This document shows, piece after piece, positions 35,913-43,901 of a stretch of DNA of 64,000 nt. Position numbers and translations under genes: made by a program. Under the pieces are notes generated by a model. That model saw only the letters and a list, made by a program, of their open reading frames with translations, did no database searches and was not told the origin of the DNA. The stretch comes from Actinacidiphila alni (lineage in GTDB: Bacteria > Actinomycetota > Actinomycetes > Streptomycetales > Streptomycetaceae). The stretch's first letter is position 1; every line of letters starts with the position of its first letter. Location of the stretch: positions 1 to 64,000 of the forward strand of contig NZ_FONG01000031.1 of NCBI RefSeq assembly GCF_900112845.1. The letters are read 5' to 3'.

Positions 35913-36664
35913 GATGCGGATTCTCGGCGAGGGCGGCGCTGACGCGCCGAGCGGCGGACAAGGACGGTGCTCGCGGGGCGGGCCGCCGGAACCAGCCGGT
36001 TTCGGCCAGTTCGTCACGTCCCGTCCCACTGACTCCAGAGTACGGCCGTGACAGCCCCCTGCACAGGCTTGCCGGGGTCTTCACAGCTGTCCCGTACCCG
36101 GCAGGTACCCGGAGTTTCCAGGAGAATGCCGGAGCCGGGCCGAGATAGCAACGCCATCGCGCCAACCGGCGGCACGACTCAGCGCACCGGCGCACCATGG
36201 GGGCGCACCCGGATCACCCGTCCGGGGCAGTTCCGGAGCACAGCGGTGCAGGTGGGCCGCGCGCCGCGGGCCACCCCGCGCACACCACGGGCGCACGCCC
36301 CGGCACCCTTTACGCACAACGGACCGCCGAACGGCGGTTTTCGGCCAACTTCTCGTCCACGGACGCCGGTTGGGCCTCCGCCGCATTAACACCCCCGCCA
36401 CCTGCGGTTCTACGATGCCCCAAGACGCGGAGGGGGCGTGCCGGGGCCCGCGTTGCGGGAGGCGTACTTCCCAGCGGGCTCAGCGAGTGAAACGCTTCGT
36501 GATCGAATGCTTTACGCCACGTTGTCTTGTCGACTTAGCGTCAGATGGTGAACTAGTCACTAACGCCCCACCTGACACAGTAGATTTGATCATGGGTGGC
36601 CTCACGGGGGGAAACATGCAGGACCGAGGGGACGACGCGTCGATTCGAGGGGGGCTTGAGCTCC
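35913..36664. other. Long adpA upstream region (752 bp)
   Basis: Gene-poor stretch between the divergent usp gene and adpA, as expected for a heavily regulated adpA promoter region. The part from about 36485 to 36600 is clearly less GC-rich than its surroundings, and TAGATT (36581-36586) is a -10 candidate without a clear -35. A 42-residue reading frame with a strong ribosome site starts at 36616 and overlaps the adpA start (listed separately). I could not assign operator sites. Confidence 0.5.
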
Positions 36665-36744
36665 ATGAGCCAGGAGTCCAGTTCCGTTACGGCGGCGGAC
36701 AGTCCGTCGCAAGCACCATCGGCATCGCCTCGCGCCATTCGTAA
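36616..36744 (+). CDS. Possible upstream ORF overlapping the adpA start
   Basis: 42-codon frame, ATG 36616 with GGGGGGAAAC directly upstream, a better-spaced ribosome site than that of adpA itself. It reads across the adpA ATG at 36665 in another frame and stops at 36744. The product (MQDRGDDASIRGG start) resembles nothing I know. It could tune adpA translation by competing initiation, or be non-coding. Low confidence as a protein. Confidence 0.3.
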   Translation: MQDRGDDASIRGGLELHEPGVQFRYGGGQSVASTIGIASRHS

Positions 36745-37960
36745 ACTTTCCGCGCGACGCCGACCGGAAGTCGTCGCGGTGCTGTTGTTCAGCGGCGGAC
36801 CGATCTTCGAGAGTTCCATACCGCTCTCGGTCTTCGGCATAGACCGGCAGGACGCGGGCGTGCCCCGCTACCGGCTGCTGGTGTGCGCCGGGGAGGACGG
36901 CCCGCTGCGCACCACCGGCGGACTCGAACTGACCGCGCCCTACGGCCTGGAGGCACTCTCCAGGGCCGGCACGGTCGTCGTGCCCACCTGGCGCTCCATC
37001 TCCCAGGCACCGCCGCCCGAAGCGCTGGACGCGATCCGCCGCGCCCACGAGGAGGGCGCCAGGATCATCGGCCTGTGCACCGGCGCCTTCGTACTGGCCG
37101 CCGCCGGGCTGCTGGACGGCCGCCCGGCCACCACGCACTGGATGTACGCGCCGACGCTCGCCAAGCGCTACCCGTCGGTGCACGTGGACCCCAGGGAACT
37201 GTTCGTCGACGACGGCGACGTCCTCACCTCGGCGGGCACCGCCGCCGGGATCGACCTGTGCCTGCACGTGGTCCGCACCGACCACGGCGGCGAGGCCGCC
37301 GCCGCCCTGGCCCGCCGCCTCGTGGTGCCGCCGCGCCGCGCCGACTGGCAGACCGGGCAGCGCCACCTCGACAGGTCTTTACCGGAGGAGATCGGCGCCG
37401 ACCCGCTGGCCGAGGTCGTCGCCTGGGCGCTGGAGCATCTGCACGAGCAGTTCGACGTCGAGGCGCTGGCCGCGCGCGCGTACATGAGCCGCCGCACCTT
37501 CGACCGGCGGTTCCGCTCGCTCACCGGCAGTGCCCCGCTGCAGTGGCTGATCACCCAGCGGGTGCTCCAGGCGCAGCGGCTGCTGGAGACGTCGGACTAC
37601 TCGGTCGACGAGGTGGCGGGCCGCTGCGGCTTCCGCTCCCCCGTCGCGCTGCGCGGGCACTTCCGGCGCCAGCTCGGCTCCTCCCCCGCGTCCTACCGGG
37701 CCGCCTACCGCGCCCGCAGGCCGCAGGACGAGCCGGACCGTACGCCGCCGGTCCCCGACCTGCCGCCGCCCCGGCGCGGACCGGTCTCACAGATCCTGGC
37801 CGCGCCCGGCAAGACGGACGGCGACGCCTATGTCGCCGCGCGTGTGCCGGAGCAGCCCGGCAGGGCCGAGGCGGCCGACGCACCGGGCCGCGGCCGGCTG
37901 CGCGCCTCACGCAGCCTGGGCGCCGCTCTGCCCGGGCCGCGGGATCGCCCCGTAGGGTGA
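36665..37960 (+). CDS. adpA: AdpA-type AraC-family global developmental regulator
   Basis: 431-aa AraC-family activator, master regulator of differentiation and secondary metabolism in Streptomyces. N-terminal ThiJ/PfpI/DJ-1-like domain (about 35-215: VAVLLFSGGPIFESSIPLSVFGID, CTGAFVLAAAGLLDGRPATTHW). C-terminal double HTH (about 245-360: FDVEALAARAYMSRRTFDRRFR and VDEVAGRCGFRSPVALRGHF). Codon 239, at 37379-37381, is TTA in the linker RSLPEE, the conserved bldA-dependence codon of adpA. ATG 36665 chosen by similarity to the known N-terminus; GAGGGGGG lies 10 nt upstream. The C-terminal 65 residues are Pro-rich and variable. Confidence 0.95.
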   Translation: MSQESSSVTAADSPSQAPSASPRAIRKLSARRRPEVVAVLLFSGGPIFESSIPLSVFGIDRQDAGVPRYRLLVCAGEDGPLRTTGGLELTAPYGLEALSRAGTVVVPTWRSISQAPPPEALDAIRRAHEEGARIIGLCTGAFVLAAAGLLDGRPATTHWMYAPTLAKRYPSVHVDPRELFVDDGDVLTSAGTAAGIDLCLHVVRTDHGGEAAAALARRLVVPPRRADWQTGQRHLDRSLPEEIGADPLAEVVAWALEHLHEQFDVEALAARAYMSRRTFDRRFRSLTGSAPLQWLITQRVLQAQRLLETSDYSVDEVAGRCGFRSPVALRGHFRRQLGSSPASYRAAYRARRPQDEPDRTPPVPDLPPPRRGPVSQILAAPGKTDGDAYVAARVPEQPGRAEAADAPGRGRLRASRSLGAALPGPRDRPVG

Positions 37961-37965
37961 GGCGT

Positions 37966-38568
37966 ATGAACGACCGGATGGTGTGGATCGACTGTGAGAT
38001 GACCGGGCTGTCGCTGGCCCACGACGCGCTGATCGAGGTGGCCGCGCTCGTCACCGACTCCGAGCTGAATGTGCTCGGGGACGGGGTGGACGTGGTCATC
38101 CGGCCGCCCGACGAGGCGCTCGTGACCATGCCCGACATCGTGCGGGAGATGCACACCGCCTCCGGGCTGCTGGAGGAGCTGCCCGGCGGGGTCACCCTCG
38201 AAGAGGCCGAGAAGATCGTGCTCGGCTATGTCCGCGAGCATGTCACGGAGCCGCGCAAGGCGCCGCTGTGCGGGAATTCGGTGTCCACCGACCGCGGCTT
38301 CCTGGCCCGGGACATGGCCACCCTGGAGCAGCACCTGCACTACCGCATCGTGGACGTCTCCTCGGTCAAGGAGCTGGCCCGGCGCTGGTACCCGCGGGCC
38401 TACTTCAACAGCCCGGAGAAGAACGGCAACCACCGGGCGCTGGCCGACATCCGCGAGTCGATCGCCGAGCTGCGCTACTACCGCGAGGCGGTCTTCGTGC
38501 CCCAGCCGGGCCCGGACACCGACACCGTCCGCGCCATCGCCGCCAAGCACGTCCTGCCCGCTCAGTAG
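37966..38568 (+). CDS. orn: Oligoribonuclease
   Basis: 200-aa DEDDh 3'-5' exoribonuclease that degrades short RNAs and pGpG. Metal/catalytic residues are visible: Asp9 and Glu11 in WIDCEMTGL, the Asp of GNSVSTDRGFLARDM and the His/Asp of KNGNHRALADIRES. ATG 37966 lies 5 bp after the adpA stop, and TAGGGT (37953-37958) ends 7 nt before it, so a leaderless transcript from inside the end of adpA is possible besides read-through. The adpA-orn order is conserved in Streptomyces as I recall. Confidence 0.95.
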   Translation: MNDRMVWIDCEMTGLSLAHDALIEVAALVTDSELNVLGDGVDVVIRPPDEALVTMPDIVREMHTASGLLEELPGGVTLEEAEKIVLGYVREHVTEPRKAPLCGNSVSTDRGFLARDMATLEQHLHYRIVDVSSVKELARRWYPRAYFNSPEKNGNHRALADIRESIAELRYYREAVFVPQPGPDTDTVRAIAAKHVLPAQ

Positions 38569-38668
38569 CCGTGACGGGCCCCTCCCGGGGCCCGCGGAAA
38601 AGGGTGCGTGAGCACGCTCCCGCACCCTGTACACTTTTCCAGGTCGGCACCCGAGGGCGCCGGACATG

Positions 38669-38744
38669 GTGGGTGTAGCTCAGTTGGTAGAGCACCTGGT
38701 TGTGGTCCAGGTGGCCGCGGGTTCGAGTCCCGTCACTCACCCCA
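38669..38744 (+). tRNA. tRNA-His (anticodon GTG)
   Basis: A complete cloverleaf is visible: acceptor GTGGGTG/CACTCAC, D-arm GCTC...GAGC, anticodon stem CCTGG/CCAGG with loop TTGTGGT (anticodon GTG at 38702-38704), and T-arm GCGGG TTCGAGT CCCGT. CCA is encoded (38742-38744). The discriminator is C (38741) and a G precedes the acceptor (38668), the G-1:C73 identity pair specific to tRNA-His. Confidence 0.97.
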
Positions 38745-38749
38745 AGCAA

Positions 38750-38785
38750 AAGGCCCGGTCCGTGCAAACGGACCGGGCCTTCTTC
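38750..38785 (+). terminator. Terminator after tRNA-His
   Basis: Perfect 14-bp stem AAGGCCCGGTCCGT (38750-38763)/ACGGACCGGGCCTT (38768-38781), loop GCAA, followed by CTTC. Starts 6 nt after the tRNA CCA end. Confidence 0.85.
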
Positions 38786-38832
38786 GTGACCTGGGTCACT
38801 CGGCATGACCTACGTCACGCCAGTACCTCGTC

Positions 38833-41787
38833 TCATTCGTCGAAGAGCAGCGCGTACGACCCCATGGCCAGGGCGATGTCCGCCTGGGCCCAGAAGCGGT
38901 GGTAGGTGAAGGACGGTGCGGCGCCTCCCGCGAGGTAGTCGGCGATCTTGGACCAGTTCGGGTCATTCTTGTAGAAGGAGCGCAGCTCGATGAAGGTCGA
39001 GCTGGAGTTGATCTTGTCGCCGTTGGGCATGGTGCCGGAGAAGGTGGACGGGACGTAGACCGGGTCGTCGAAGCGGTTGAAGTCGGTCCTGGTCTCCGGG
39101 ACGGCGATGCCCAGGGCGTCCCGGTCGTTGCTCCACATGCCGTCGAGCAGCGCCTTGGCCGTGGTCCGCGCGGCCGTGTTGCCGGACTTGGCACCGTAGT
39201 AGGCCAGCGTCTTGGCGAAGGCCGCCGCGACACCGAGGTCGTTGCCGTAGGCGGTGACCGTGACGTGCAGATTGGCGTTGGCACCCGGCGAGGCGGCGTT
39301 CCAGGTGTCCGGGGCGCCGGACCACGCCAGGTCGGACGGGATCTTGAAGCTGCCGTCCGGGTTGACCGTCGTCTGCGAGATCGCCCAGCTCACCCACTTG
39401 TCCAGGACCTTCTTGGCCTTGGCGTCACCGGTCTGCTGGTAGTACTCCGCGACCCGCTCCATCGACCACGCCTGCATACCGAACCACTGGTTCGACGGCG
39501 GGTCGTGGTAGACCGGCGCCGGGTCGTACGCCATCCCGTAGAAGGTCGGCGTACCGGCCGGCGGCTGGGCGTACGCGCCGTCCCAGCTGTTGGTGGCGCC
39601 GCCCGCGATGGCGCCCTCGTCGGACTGCAGCCAGGTGTAGAACTCCAGCTGCCGGGACAGGCTGGTCGTCCAGTCCTGCTTGCCGGTGGCGGACTTCGGG
39701 GCCATCGCCGGGTCGGTGGTCAGCGCGTACGCCGCCAGCGGGTTCTGGTAGCCGAAGTGCGAGGCGCCGTCGCCGATCCGCCAGGACCAGCCGCCGCCCG
39801 TACCGCTGGAGCCGCCCCAGGCGTAGTACCAGGACAGCAGATAGTGCTCGCTGTCCTTGCCGGTGCCGGCCGGGCAGCTCGGGCTGGTGCAGTTGCCGAT
39901 CTTCTTGAAGTACTTGTCGAAGAACGCGTACCGCAGGTAGTCGCCCATCTTCCCGGCCTTGGCCACGGTGGTCGCCACGTCCGCGCCCTTGCCCTGCGCC
40001 TTGGCCCAGGTGTCCGCCCAGTAGGCGGCCTGGATCGCGCGCGCGTCGGCGTCCGGCGCGTCGGTGTACTTCCACTGCTTGGCGTACGAGGAGTCCCCGG
40101 TGAACAGGTCCAGGTAGCCGTTGGTGCCGCCGTACTTGAAGGCGTCACAGGTCGGCTGCGGCACCGTCTCCCACACCGACTCCTGCGCGCCGCGCTGGAA
40201 GGTGTTGATGTACGAGGGCCCGTCCGCCGTCGGCCCCAGCTCGCAGCCGCCGCCGGGCGTGTCGCCGTAGCCGTAGACGTTGTCCACGTCCTGCAGCCAG
40301 TGCATGCCGTAGATGTCGGAGGTGCCGTACGCCGATTTCAGCTCGTTCGCGATCGGGTCCTGACCGACGGAGACGCTCGTGTCGAGCTTGGACGGGTAGT
40401 CCGACGGCAGCGGGTGCTCCGGCGCGTACGTGGCCGGTTTGGACGGGTCGTAGAAACTGTTGGTGGGCTGGTCGGCGGTGGTGGGGATCATGTACTTCTC
40501 CATCAGCGCCCAGGCCCCGTTGAACTTGCTCCAGTCCTGGGTGATCCGGCCGTACATCGCCTGCAGCCAGATCAGGTACGAGTACGCCTCGGACGTCGTC
40601 TCGTGCCCGTAGTCCGGTGCCTCCACGATCAGTGTCTCCACCGAGTGGTACGGGATGCCTTCCGGTGAGAAGTAGCCGTTCGCCGGGTCGGTGATCTTCC
40701 CGTAGAGGTCGAGGAAGCGGGTGTCGTACGTGCCGCCGGTGCCGGCGACCTCCGTCACCGTGACATCGGCCTTGGCGTAGCCCGTGGCGGTCGCGGAGAA
40801 GGTCGCCGCCCCGCTGCCGGTGGCCGCCGCGGCGACGGTGACCGTCTGCGCGGTGCTCCAGTCGGCGGGGGTGAAGGTCAGGCTGGCGCCGGACTTCACG
40901 GTCAGCGAGCTGTTGCCCGCCGTCCGCGCCACCGCGACCGTCACAGCGGCCGACGGCGCGCTGGAGAGCTTGACGCCGAAGGTGCCGGTGCCGCCCTGCG
41001 CGACCGAGACCTGGCTCGGCGAGGCGACGACCGAGGGCCCGGCGGCCACGTGCACGCCGACCGGGGTCGACTCGCCGGCCGCGCCCGTACTGTCGTACGC
41101 CTTCGCGTAGAGCGAGTAGTCACCGGCCGCGACCGCCGGCCAGGTGAAGGTGTACGGAGAGGTGGTGTCGGTGCCGAGCAGCGTGGTGTCGCTCCAGAAC
41201 TCCACCTTGCTGACGGTCGCCGAGTCCGCCGCGACCGCGGTGGCCGCCAGCGGGATGTCTGCGCCCGCGGTGTACGTGGCACCGGCCGACGGGCTGGTCA
41301 GCACGGCGAGCGGTGGCTGGTGCGCGCCCCCGCATACGGTGCCGTTGACGGAGAAAGCGGTCGGCGCGGCGTTGGTGCCGCTGTAGTTGAAGTTGGCGCT
41401 GGTGGTCACGCCCGCGTTCGGCGCGATCGTCCTGTTCCAGTCGAGCGACTTGACGGTGACGTTCTTGCCGGTCTGCGACCAGGTGCCGTTCCAGCCGCTC
41501 TGCAGCGTCTGGTTGCCGGTGTAGGCGTACGTCAGGGTCCAGCCGTCGATGGGGGCGGTGCCGCGGTTGGTGACGGTGGCGTTGGCGGTGAAACCCGAAC
41601 CCCAGTCGTTGGCCGAGTAGTCGACGCTGCACTGGAGGGTGTCGGCGTGGGCGACGGTGCCGCCGCCGGCCGCGGTCATCGCGAGCGGCAGCGCGAGGGC
41701 GGCGGCCACGGCCGTCACCAGTCGGCGCAGCCGCCTGCGCGCGCGGTCACGCGCGGGATGTTCGCTGAACGGTCTTCCTCGGGGCAT
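38833..41787 (-). CDS. Secreted GH48 exo-cellulase with N-terminal CBM2
   Basis: 984-aa secreted processive cellobiohydrolase. Signal peptide about 1-48 (twin-Arg-rich n-region, VAAALALPLAMTAAG core). CBM2 about 49-152 (QCSVDYS...TVCGG, with WNGTWSQ, cellulose-binding). An Ig-like domain (about 160-245) and a second beta-sandwich of unknown type (about 250-345) follow, then the GH48 catalytic domain (about 355-984) with the conserved DYGHETTSEAYSYLIW containing the proton-donor Glu. ATG 41787 follows GAGGAGGG by 9 nt. A CebR box overlaps its predicted transcription start. It works with the divergent GH5 enzyme on crystalline cellulose. Confidence 0.95.
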   Translation of the reverse strand: MPRGRPFSEHPARDRARRRLRRLVTAVAAALALPLAMTAAGGGTVAHADTLQCSVDYSANDWGSGFTANATVTNRGTAPIDGWTLTYAYTGNQTLQSGWNGTWSQTGKNVTVKSLDWNRTIAPNAGVTTSANFNYSGTNAAPTAFSVNGTVCGGAHQPPLAVLTSPSAGATYTAGADIPLAATAVAADSATVSKVEFWSDTTLLGTDTTSPYTFTWPAVAAGDYSLYAKAYDSTGAAGESTPVGVHVAAGPSVVASPSQVSVAQGGTGTFGVKLSSAPSAAVTVAVARTAGNSSLTVKSGASLTFTPADWSTAQTVTVAAAATGSGAATFSATATGYAKADVTVTEVAGTGGTYDTRFLDLYGKITDPANGYFSPEGIPYHSVETLIVEAPDYGHETTSEAYSYLIWLQAMYGRITQDWSKFNGAWALMEKYMIPTTADQPTNSFYDPSKPATYAPEHPLPSDYPSKLDTSVSVGQDPIANELKSAYGTSDIYGMHWLQDVDNVYGYGDTPGGGCELGPTADGPSYINTFQRGAQESVWETVPQPTCDAFKYGGTNGYLDLFTGDSSYAKQWKYTDAPDADARAIQAAYWADTWAKAQGKGADVATTVAKAGKMGDYLRYAFFDKYFKKIGNCTSPSCPAGTGKDSEHYLLSWYYAWGGSSGTGGGWSWRIGDGASHFGYQNPLAAYALTTDPAMAPKSATGKQDWTTSLSRQLEFYTWLQSDEGAIAGGATNSWDGAYAQPPAGTPTFYGMAYDPAPVYHDPPSNQWFGMQAWSMERVAEYYQQTGDAKAKKVLDKWVSWAISQTTVNPDGSFKIPSDLAWSGAPDTWNAASPGANANLHVTVTAYGNDLGVAAAFAKTLAYYGAKSGNTAARTTAKALLDGMWSNDRDALGIAVPETRTDFNRFDDPVYVPSTFSGTMPNGDKINSSSTFIELRSFYKNDPNWSKIADYLAGGAAPSFTYHRFWAQADIALAMGSYALLFDE

Positions 41788-41839
41788 GCGAGAAGCCCTC
41801 CTCGCGGTTCTGGTGGGGGGAATGTTTCTACTGAACCAG

Positions 41840-41882
41840 TGGGAGCGCTCCCACAATCAAGGCGCTGTGAGCGCACTGTCAA
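41840..41882 (-). promoter_or_regulatory. GH48 promoter with perfect CebR box
   Basis: On the minus strand TTGACA (plus 41877-41882), an 18-bp spacer and GATTGT form a promoter, followed at once by TGGGAGCGCTCCCA (41840-41853), the known 14-bp CebR/CelR operator. The operator covers the expected start point, 53 bp upstream of the ATG. Confidence 0.88.
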
Positions 41883-41960
41883 GAGTCCGTGCACAACGGT
41901 GTACGGCGCCGCTCCTCTACCGCCATGGCCCAACTGCCGCTAGGGTCTGCGGCGGACCAG

Positions 41961-41974
41961 TGGGAGCGCGTCCA
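41961..41974 (+). promoter_or_regulatory. Degenerate CebR box upstream of the GH5 cellulase
   Basis: TGGGAGCGCGTCCA differs from the CebR consensus at two positions in the right half. It lies 34 bp upstream of the GH5 start, in the divergent region shared with GH48. Binding is likely weaker than at GH48. Confidence 0.6.
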
Positions 41975-42007
41975 CTCCTTGATCTCCCCACATACGAGGA
42001 GTCGCAC

Positions 42008-43567
42008 ATGCGACGACCCACGCGCACCGCGGCCGTCGGGATGGCGGCCGTCACGACCGCCGCCACCGCTGCCGCACTGCTGCCCGCGGCCCTTGGCGCG
42101 ACCGCGTCCGGAGCCACCCCGTCCGCCGTCCCGGCCTGTTCCGTGGCGTATTCGGTGACCAGCCAATGGGACTCCGGTTTCCAGGGCAGCGTCGTGATCA
42201 CCAACAACGCGGCCCCGACGAGCGGTTGGAAGCTCGGCTTCGACTTCACCGGCGGCCAGAAGGTCACCCAGGGCTGGAACGGCACCTGGTCGCAGTCCGG
42301 CACGGCCGTCACCGTCGACTCGATGTCGTACAACGGGACGATCGCGACCGGCGGTTCGGTCAGCGCCGGCTTCCTGGCGAACTGGTCGGGGACCAATCCG
42401 GCGCCGACCGCCTTCACGCTCAACGGCACGACGTGCGATGTCGACGGCACCACGCCACCGACCACTCCCCCGACGACACCGCCCACCACTCCCCCGACAA
42501 CCCCACCGACGACGCCGCCGACAACTCCGCCCACCACACCGCCCGGTGGTGACACCGCACCGCCCGAACTGCACGTCTCCGGCAACCAGCTCCAGGACGC
42601 CACCGGCAAGAACGTCGTCCTGCACGGCGTCAACCGCTCCGGCACCGAATTCATGTGCGCCCAGGGCCGCGGCATCTTCGACGGCCCGGTGGACGACGCG
42701 GCGATCGACGCGATCAAGAGCTGGCACGTCACGGCCGTCCGCGTGCCGCTCAACGAGGACTGCTGGGAGGGCCTTTCGTATGTGCCGGCGGCGGACGGCG
42801 GCGCCAACTACATCGCGGCGATCACCGACTGGGTGCACCGGCTGGCCGCGCACGGCATCACCCCGATCGTCGAACTGCACTGGACGCACGGCACCTACAC
42901 CGGCAATTCGGCGGGCTGCTCGGACGTCAACGCGACCTGCCAGAAGCCGATGCCGGACGCGCAGTACGCGGCGCCGTTCTGGACCGGGGTCGCCAACGCG
43001 TTCAAGGACGACACCTCGGTCGTCTTCGACCTGTTCAACGAGCCCTATCCGGACCGGGCCACCTCCACCACCGAGCAGGCGTGGACCTGCTGGCGGGACG
43101 GCGGCACCTGCCCGGGGATCGGCTACCAGGTCGCCGGGATGCAGACCCTGGTCGACGCGGTACGCGGCACGGGCGCGCGGAACGTGATCCTGCTCGGCGG
43201 GCTCGCCTACTCCAACGACCTCACGGGCTGGCTGGCGCACAAACCGACCGACCCGGCCGGAAATCTGGCCGCCGCCGTCCACGTCTACAACTTCAACTCC
43301 TGCGCCTCGGCGTCCTGCTGGGACTCCCAGCTCGCGCCGGTCGCCGCGCAAGTACCGCTGGTGGCCGGTGAGATGGGCGAGAACACCTGCTCGCACGGCT
43401 TCATCGACCAGTTCATGAGCTGGCTCGACGCGCACAAGCTGTCGTATCTGGGCTGGACCTGGAACAACTGGGACTGCTCGTCGGGACCGTCGCTGATCAC
43501 CGCCTACGACGGCACACCGACCGCGTACGGCATCGGGCTGCGCGACCACCTGGCGGCGCTGGGCTGA
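42008..43567 (+). CDS. Secreted GH5 endoglucanase with CBM2
   Basis: 519-aa secreted cellulase. Signal peptide about 1-36, CBM2 about 42-143 (CSVAYSVTSQWDSGFQG, GWNGTWSQ), a Pro/Thr linker of repeated TTPP units (about 148-178, tandem DNA repeat 42459-42543), and the GH5 catalytic domain (about 185-519). The proposed acid/base is Glu345 in DLFNEPYP and the nucleophile Glu455 in VAGEMGE; GVNRSGTE and ELHWTHG are also family-like. ATG 42008 follows GAGGAG. Divergent from GH48, sharing the CebR-box region. Together they would cut cellulose internally and processively. Confidence 0.93.
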   Translation: MRRPTRTAAVGMAAVTTAATAAALLPAALGATASGATPSAVPACSVAYSVTSQWDSGFQGSVVITNNAAPTSGWKLGFDFTGGQKVTQGWNGTWSQSGTAVTVDSMSYNGTIATGGSVSAGFLANWSGTNPAPTAFTLNGTTCDVDGTTPPTTPPTTPPTTPPTTPPTTPPTTPPTTPPGGDTAPPELHVSGNQLQDATGKNVVLHGVNRSGTEFMCAQGRGIFDGPVDDAAIDAIKSWHVTAVRVPLNEDCWEGLSYVPAADGGANYIAAITDWVHRLAAHGITPIVELHWTHGTYTGNSAGCSDVNATCQKPMPDAQYAAPFWTGVANAFKDDTSVVFDLFNEPYPDRATSTTEQAWTCWRDGGTCPGIGYQVAGMQTLVDAVRGTGARNVILLGGLAYSNDLTGWLAHKPTDPAGNLAAAVHVYNFNSCASASCWDSQLAPVAAQVPLVAGEMGENTCSHGFIDQFMSWLDAHKLSYLGWTWNNWDCSSGPSLITAYDGTPTAYGIGLRDHLAALG

Positions 43568-43591
43568 CCGCGCGGCGCGCACCGACAGGCC

Positions 43592-43632
43592 GGGGCGGTC
43601 CCGTACATGGATGGCGTGTACGGGGCCGCCCC
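43592..43632 (+). terminator. Terminator after the GH5 gene
   Basis: A 16-bp stem, GGGGCGGTCCCGTACA (43592-43607) with TGTACGGGGCCGCCCC (43617-43632), has one G-U pair and a 9-nt loop. It sits 24 bp after the stop. Confidence 0.75.
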
Positions 43633-43784
43633 TTCGCGCACGGGGCCGCCCCCTTCACATACGGGCGCGGGTCCGCGGATGCGGCCCCGGCTTCAAGGGG
43701 CGTCGCCAACCGGCGTGAGCTGCGGCGTTCCACGGCGCCGCGCGTTCGGTTCTCGAAACGGGGCACCGGGCCAACCGGCCATTA

Positions 43785-43850
43785 TTGACCGGCTTATTGA
43801 CGGCGCTGTTCGGCCCTTGTAAACATCACCTCGCTGGGAGAGCGCTCTCA
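43785..43850 (+). promoter_or_regulatory. Promoter and TGAGAGCGCTCTCA-like operator of the GH64 gene
   Basis: TTGACC (43785-43790) and TTGACG (43797-43802) occur in a repeated TTATTGACSG context; TTGACG with 17-18 bp leads to a weak -10 (TAAACA/AAACAT). The perfect palindrome GAGAGCGCTCTC (43838-43849) follows just after the expected start. The remaining stretch from 43633 to 43784 shows nothing I can name. Confidence 0.65.
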
Positions 43851-43901
43851 ATTCGTCCCAGCCTCCATCACGGACCCCCACCCGGTTGAGGAGAAACACA
43901 T

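Noticed and set aside
38669..38744. tRNA-His as an attachment site for an integrated element
   Set aside because: I saw no duplicate of the tRNA 3' end further right and no integrase gene; the downstream region is metabolic genes.
42459..42543. Short tandem repeats that could suggest a CRISPR or satellite array
   Set aside because: They encode the Pro/Thr linker of the GH5 cellulase in frame; there are no spacers or cas genes.
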